Under the pieces are notes generated by a model. The model had not been told where the DNA came from, made no database searches, and worked only from the letters and a program-made list of their open reading frames with translations. Both the position numbers and the translations under genes were made by a program. A DNA stretch of 10,687 bases from 2-01-FULL-45-10 sp964450115. GTDB lineage: Bacteria; Omnitrophota; Gorgyraeia; 2-01-FULL-45-10. This document shows positions 7,279-10,687 of the stretch, piece by piece. The stretch's first letter is position 1; the number at the start of each line of letters is the position of its first letter. The stretch lies in contig CAYVCD010000046.1 in NCBI GenBank assembly GCA_964450115.1, positions 1-10,687 of the forward strand. Reading direction: 5' to 3'.

Positions 7279-8069
7279 TGATAGTTAATCTACTTATTCC
7301 CATAGCGGCGATGGCGGTACTTGGCCTCGTATTTGGTTTGGGGCTAGCATATGCCTTGAAACTCTTCGGTATAGATGTAGATCCCACCATATCCATGATC
7401 ATCGCGAAACTGCCGGGCTCTAACTGCGGCGCTTGCGGCAAGGCCGGATGCGCGGGATTCGCTGAAGCGCTGAAAAAAGGTGAAGCGATGCCGTCGGGAT
7501 GCGCCGTAAGTAATGATGATGCCAGGAAATCTATTGCGGAAATCCTGGGGATAGACTATAATCCGAAAGTCAAAACTATCGCGACGGTTCTTTGTAATGG
7601 CGGAAACAGGGCCAAGAATAAATACGCGTACAGAGGCATAAGAAATTGCAAGGCCGCGTCGCTCGTGTTCGGCGGCCATAAGGCATGTGCCTTCGGGTGT
7701 CTGGGCTTGAGTGATTGCGTCGACGTATGCCCGTTCGATGCCATAACGATTGCGCCTGACGGGCTTCCGGTAGTTGACGCTCATAAATGTACGGCCTGCG
7801 GCAAGTGCATTACAGTATGCCCGAAGAAGCTTTTCGAGCTGATACCGATCGACAAGGTATATTACGTGAAGTGCAGCTCTAAAGACGTGGGTGCGGCGGT
7901 CACGAAAGTATGCTCTGCTGGATGCATAGCATGCAGAAAGTGCGAAAAGGCCTGCCCTTTAGGCGCCGTAAAGGTAGAGAATAATTTAGCAAAAATTGAT
8001 TACGGGAAGTGTCAGAACATGGGGAAGTGTTTTGAAGTCTGCCCGACTAAAGTAGTGGTAAAGAGGTAG
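7278..8069 (+). CDS. rnfB: Rnf electron transport complex subunit B (multi-cluster ferredoxin subunit)
   Basis: RnfB accepts electrons from reduced ferredoxin and feeds them into the complex. From ATG 7278 it is 263 aa. A membrane anchor (about 3-29) is followed by the RnfB-type Fe-S domain C50-x2-C53-x4-C58-x16-C75. Cys106 (VLCNGG) and Cys124 (RNCKAAS) then match the anaerobe-type RnfB linker. Ferredoxin-like motifs follow: C137-x3-C141-x5-C147-x3-C151-P, C171-x2-C174-x2-C177-x3-C181-P, C212-x3-C216-x2-C219-x2-C222-x3-C226-P and C245-x5-C251-x3-C255-P. With 23 cysteines this is the long, cluster-rich form seen in anaerobes, not the short proteobacterial form. An in-frame TTG at 7254 would add eight polar residues; ATG 7278 is preferred because the protein then begins directly with the membrane anchor, but neither start has a strong ribosome site. 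Confidence 0.95.
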   Translation: MIVNLLIPIAAMAVLGLVFGLGLAYALKLFGIDVDPTISMIIAKLPGSNCGACGKAGCAGFAEALKKGEAMPSGCAVSNDDARKSIAEILGIDYNPKVKTIATVLCNGGNRAKNKYAYRGIRNCKAASLVFGGHKACAFGCLGLSDCVDVCPFDAITIAPDGLPVVDAHKCTACGKCITVCPKKLFELIPIDKVYYVKCSSKDVGAAVTKVCSAGCIACRKCEKACPLGAVKVENNLAKIDYGKCQNMGKCFEVCPTKVVVKR

Positions 8070-8078
8070 AGGTATCGT

Positions 8079-8402
8079 ATGGTAGATATAAACAGCGGCA
8101 ATTTTAGCAAAGAGGTATTGGGTTCGGACAGGCTCGTGCTCGTCGATTTCTGGGCGCCGTGGTGCGTGCCTTGTAAGGTGATAGCTCCCGCGGTTGAAAG
8201 AATAGCCGAGGAGAGAAGGGCCAGCATAAAGGTAGCGAAGGCCAATGTCGACGACAGCCCGGAGCTAGCCACGGAATTATCCATATTTAATATTCCGACG
8301 ATAGTATTCTTTAAGTCCGGTAAGGAGCATTCCCGTCTCGTCGGCGTTAATACCAAAGAGGCCATCGACGCCAAGATAGAGAAGATAGCCAGCGAGGAAT
8401 AA
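8079..8402 (+). CDS. trxA: Thioredoxin with CVPC active site
   Basis: This 107-aa cytosolic thioredoxin should act as a protein disulfide reductase. The fold is complete: VLVDFWAPWC (20-29), active site C29-V-P-C32, the helix after it (KVIAPAVERIAEE), KANVDDSPELATELSIFNIPT (55-74) with the expected cis-proline at 73, and the C-terminal FFKSGKE strand and final helix. The usual active site is CGPC; Val in place of Gly is unusual and may shift redox potential or partner choice (inference). The start ATG has AGAGGT at 8068-8073, overlapping the rnfB stop. It follows rnfB by nine bases and is probably co-transcribed with the rnf genes; no thioredoxin reductase is in the window. The gene symbol is by family resemblance only. 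Confidence 0.93.
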   Translation: MVDINSGNFSKEVLGSDRLVLVDFWAPWCVPCKVIAPAVERIAEERRASIKVAKANVDDSPELATELSIFNIPTIVFFKSGKEHSRLVGVNTKEAIDAKIEKIASEE

Positions 8403-9005
8403 TTGATCAATATAGCGGTGCTTGTATCCGGGAGCGGAACGAATCTCCAGGCGATCATCGATAGTGTCAATAAGGGCTATATACCCGCAAGAATAGCTTT
8501 TGTCTTAAGTGACAAAAAGAAGGCTTTTGCTTTAGAGCGCGCCAAAAAAGCAGGGATAGAGACGATCACGCTGGACAAAAGCGACTACAAGACAAGAGAA
8601 GGTTTTGACAGAGAGGTAGTAAAGCATCTAAAGAAGAAGAACGTCGAGCTTGTCGTTCTCGCCGGCTTTATGAGGCTTCTAAGCCCGTACTTCACTAAGG
8701 AATATAAAAATAAGATAATAAACGTCCATCCCGCGCTTCTTCCGTCATTTAAAGGCTCTCAGGGTATAAAAGACGCGCTGGATCATGGGGTCAAAGTGAC
8801 CGGGGTCACGGTACACTTCGTAGATGAAGAGCTCGATAGCGGACCGATAATTTTACAGAAAGCGGTAGAGATAAAAGAGGACGATAACGAAGAGACCTTG
8901 TTGGCGCGGGTCCATAAAGCGGAACATGAGGTTTATCCCGAGGCGATAAAGTTGTTTGTGGAAGGAAAAATAATAATAGAGGGAAGAAAGGTAGCAAAGA
9001 GATGA
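8403..9005 (+). CDS. purN: Phosphoribosylglycinamide formyltransferase (GAR transformylase)
   Basis: PurN transfers a formyl group from 10-formyltetrahydrofolate to glycinamide ribonucleotide, the third step of de novo purine synthesis. The 200-aa length matches the folate-dependent enzyme. Visible motifs are the phosphate-binding VLVSGSGTNLQAII (6-19), AGFMRLLSPYF (87-97), NVHPALLPSFKG (107-118) with catalytic Asn107 and His109, and HFVDEELDSGPII (138-150) with Asp145. These match the E. coli Asn106/His108/Asp144 triad in order and spacing. The start is TTG at 8403, directly after the thioredoxin stop, with GAGGA at 8394-8398. The next in-frame candidates would remove the conserved N-terminal strand. 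The 3' end overlaps enolase by four bases (ATGA). No other purine genes are in view. Confidence 0.96.
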   Translation: MINIAVLVSGSGTNLQAIIDSVNKGYIPARIAFVLSDKKKAFALERAKKAGIETITLDKSDYKTREGFDREVVKHLKKKNVELVVLAGFMRLLSPYFTKEYKNKIINVHPALLPSFKGSQGIKDALDHGVKVTGVTVHFVDEELDSGPIILQKAVEIKEDDNEETLLARVHKAEHEVYPEAIKLFVEGKIIIEGRKVAKR

Positions 9006-10291
9006 AGACGAGCATTTCGGATGTAAAGGCAAGGCAGATACTCGATTCAAGAGGAAATCCTACTGTAGAGGTCGACGTAATATTAGAGGACGGCTCCTTT
9101 GGCAGGGCGGCTGTGCCAAGCGGCGCATCCACCGGCGAACATGAAGCTGTCGAATTGAGAGACGGCGACAAGACAAAATACGGCGGCAAAGGAGTATTAA
9201 AGGCCGTCGCCAATGTTAACGGCGAGATAAAGAAAGCTATTAAGGGCAAGGACGCCCTTATGCAGGGCGAGCTCGATCAGACCCTGATAGACTCCGACGG
9301 CACGCCTAATAAAGCTAGGCTTGGCGCCAACGCCACACTTGGAGTCTCCATGGCGGTGGCTAAAGCTGCCGCTGTTTCCAAAGATATGCTTTTATACAGG
9401 TATATAGGAGGCGACAAGGCGAAGGTTCTGCCCATACCTATGATGAATATATTGAACGGCGGCGCTCATGCCGACAATAATGTGGACCTTCAGGAGTTCA
9501 TGGTAATGCCCATAGGCGCCAATTCATTTGCCGAGGCTCTCAGATGGGGCGCTGAAACATTCCACGCCTTGAAAAAGATATTGCACGACAAGAAGATGTC
9601 CACTGCCGTCGGAGATGAGGGCGGGTTCGCTCCGGACCTCAGGTCTAATGAAGAGGCCGTGGAAGTGATACTCGCGGCTATAGATAAGGCCGGGTATAAG
9701 GCCGGCAAGGATATATCCATAGCTCTAGATCCCGCATCCAGCTCATTCTTCGAAAAAGGGAAATATATCCTCGAAGCGGAGCCGAAGAAAGAGAACTCAA
9801 GTGCCGACATGATAGAGTTCTATTCCAGATGGGTGTCGAAGTACCCGATAGTCTCGATAGAGGACGGTCTTGCCGAAGATGACTGGGACGGATGGAAGAA
9901 GATGACCGAAAAGTTGGGCAAATCTATACAGATCGTCGGAGACGATCTCTTCGTGACGAACGTGAAACGCTTAAGGATGGGCATTGAGAAGAAAGTCGCC
10001 AACTCCATCCTGATAAAATTGAATCAGATAGGGACGCTCACAGAGACGCTCGATACAATGGATCTCGCCAGGAAGCACGGTTATACGGCAGTTGTATCGC
10101 ACAGGTCCGGAGAGACAGAGGACACTACGATCTCGCATCTCGTTGTGGCTATGAATACGGGCCAGATCAAGACCGGCTCCGCCTGTAGGACAGACAGGAT
10201 CTGTAAGTACAACGAACTATTGCGCATAGAAGAGTCTCTGGGCAAGAAGGCAGTTTACGGCAAGGCTATATGGGGCAAAAAAGCGGCGTAA
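9002..10291 (+). CDS. eno: Enolase (phosphopyruvate hydratase)
   Basis: Enolase interconverts 2-phosphoglycerate and phosphoenolpyruvate in glycolysis and gluconeogenesis, with two Mg2+ ions per site. At 429 aa it is full length. Key residues are all present, about two positions before their E. coli numbers: SGASTGEHEA (40-49, mobile loop), GGAHADNN with His156 (153-160), Glu165 in LQEF, Glu206 in GDEGGFAP, the Mg ligands Asp243 (ALDPA), Glu287 (SIEDGL) and Asp314 (VGDDLF), catalytic Lys339 (IKLNQIGT), His367-Arg368-Ser369 (VSHRSGET), and Lys390 (IKTGS). The late signature reads CRTDRICKYNELLRIE, with Cys401 where Ala is common; I see no reason to expect loss of activity. The start overlaps the purN stop (ATGA), with AAAGG at 8987-8991. 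Its end overlaps the next gene by 22 bases. Confidence 0.98.
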   Translation: MKTSISDVKARQILDSRGNPTVEVDVILEDGSFGRAAVPSGASTGEHEAVELRDGDKTKYGGKGVLKAVANVNGEIKKAIKGKDALMQGELDQTLIDSDGTPNKARLGANATLGVSMAVAKAAAVSKDMLLYRYIGGDKAKVLPIPMMNILNGGAHADNNVDLQEFMVMPIGANSFAEALRWGAETFHALKKILHDKKMSTAVGDEGGFAPDLRSNEEAVEVILAAIDKAGYKAGKDISIALDPASSSFFEKGKYILEAEPKKENSSADMIEFYSRWVSKYPIVSIEDGLAEDDWDGWKKMTEKLGKSIQIVGDDLFVTNVKRLRMGIEKKVANSILIKLNQIGTLTETLDTMDLARKHGYTAVVSHRSGETEDTTISHLVVAMNTGQIKTGSACRTDRICKYNELLRIEESLGKKAVYGKAIWGKKAA

Positions 10292-10542
10292 AGATATGGG
10301 TATTTGTCGCCATACTGCTCGTGGCGTTTCTGCCGCCATTTATAAAGTATCAGCAAATAAATTATAAGAATAGGGCTCTGGACCGCCAGATTAAGAGCGT
10401 AAAGGAAGAGATAAAGCGGCTGGAAGAAGAGAAGCGGCGGCTCGAGACCGACATCATATATGTAGAGAAGAGAGCCCGGGATAAGATAGGCGTAGCTAAA
10501 AAAGGCGAAATAATCCTCAAGTCGTATCCTGCGAAGAAATAG
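10270..10542 (+). CDS. ftsB: FtsB/DivIC-like septum formation protein
   Basis: This 90-aa single-pass membrane protein is of the FtsB/DivIC family, a partner of FtsL and FtsQ/DivIB in the division complex. A short cytoplasmic tail (MGQKSGVK) precedes one membrane helix (about 9-25). A charged heptad-rich coiled coil follows (about 33-68, with KEEIKRLEEEKRRLE), and then the family-type C-terminal motif ARDKIGVAKKGEIIL (69-83). Length and layout fit. The only usable start is ATG 10270, inside the last 22 bases of enolase in another frame; AAGG at 10262-10265 is a weak ribosome site, so translation is probably coupled to eno. An eno-ftsB pairing is also found in E. coli, which supports the call. 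It could be named divIC instead; sequence alone does not separate them. Confidence 0.85.
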   Translation: MGQKSGVKIWVFVAILLVAFLPPFIKYQQINYKNRALDRQIKSVKEEIKRLEEEKRRLETDIIYVEKRARDKIGVAKKGEIILKSYPAKK

Positions 10543-10559
10543 GTCATTCCAAATAACCC

Positions 10560-10588
10560 TTGCAAATGGTCCGATCTTTAGTTATAAT
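10560..10588 (+). promoter_or_regulatory. Sigma70-type promoter for the initiator tRNA
   Basis: A perfect -10 box TATAAT (10583-10588) stands 17 bases after TTGCAA (10560-10565), which matches four of six positions of the -35 consensus. Transcription would start around 10594-10596, only a few bases before the mature tRNA end at 10599. It lies in the 56-base gap between ftsB and the tRNA, and is the only clear promoter I see in the window. I see no terminator for the upstream operon in this gap. Confidence 0.8.
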
Positions 10589-10598
10589 GACCCTACAT

Positions 10599-10675
<77 letters not shown>

Positions 10676-10687
10676 ATTTAAAAACCC

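Noticed and set aside
8012..8470. Minus-strand open frame across rnfB, trx and purN
   Set aside because: It spans three well-supported plus-strand genes and shows no family motifs.
10543..10598. Possible terminator between ftsB and the tRNA
   Set aside because: No stable GC-rich hairpin followed by a T-run is present; the gap is filled by the tRNA promoter.

Overview
All genes in this window lie on the + strand and are packed tightly: most junctions are stop/start overlaps or gaps of a few bases. The content is core bacterial energy metabolism. It holds the end of a V/A-type ATPase operon (A, B, D), a degenerate universal stress protein, a complete six-subunit Rnf complex (rnfC-D-G-E-A-B), and then thioredoxin, purN, eno and ftsB. 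The window ends with an initiator tRNA that has its own strong sigma70-type promoter.

The organism is a bacterium, shown by Rnf, FtsB and an initiator tRNA with an unpaired 1-72 position. It probably lives largely anaerobically: Rnf exchanges electrons between ferredoxin and NAD+ while moving Na+ or H+, and here it sits beside a V/A-type rather than an F-type ATPase. The moderate GC content, heavy use of ATA (Ile) and AGG/AGA (Arg) codons, and this gene mix resemble uncultured candidate-phylum bacteria such as Omnitrophota (PVC group). That placement is recollection-based inference, not proof. Base and codon use look uniform along the window, so I see no sign of recent transfer, mobile elements, CRISPR or phage.

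Layout: 1-695, C-terminal part of V-ATPase A. 695-2083, subunit B. 2080-2706, subunit D. 2712-3191, UspA-fold protein without the usual nucleotide-binding loop. 3203-8069, rnfCDGEAB. 8079-8402, thioredoxin with a CVPC active site. 8403-9005, purN. 9002-10291, enolase. 10270-10542, FtsB/DivIC-like division protein. 10560-10588, promoter. 10599-10675, tRNA-fMet(CAT).

How the genes may work together: Rnf would build an ion gradient from ferredoxin oxidation (or spend it in reverse), and the V/A-ATPase would couple the same gradient to ATP. The ATPase membrane subunits (I/a and K/c) and the flavin transferase ApbE that Rnf needs are not here. The eno-ftsB pair repeats a gene neighbourhood known from other bacteria. 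I see no convincing terminator between 1 and 10542, so long polycistronic transcripts are possible. I found no clearly new system. The points most worth a second look are the ATPase-Usp-Rnf junction, the degenerate Usp, the CVPC thioredoxin, the one unusually long gap (rnfA-rnfB) with competing hairpins, and the U1-U72 mismatch of the initiator tRNA.
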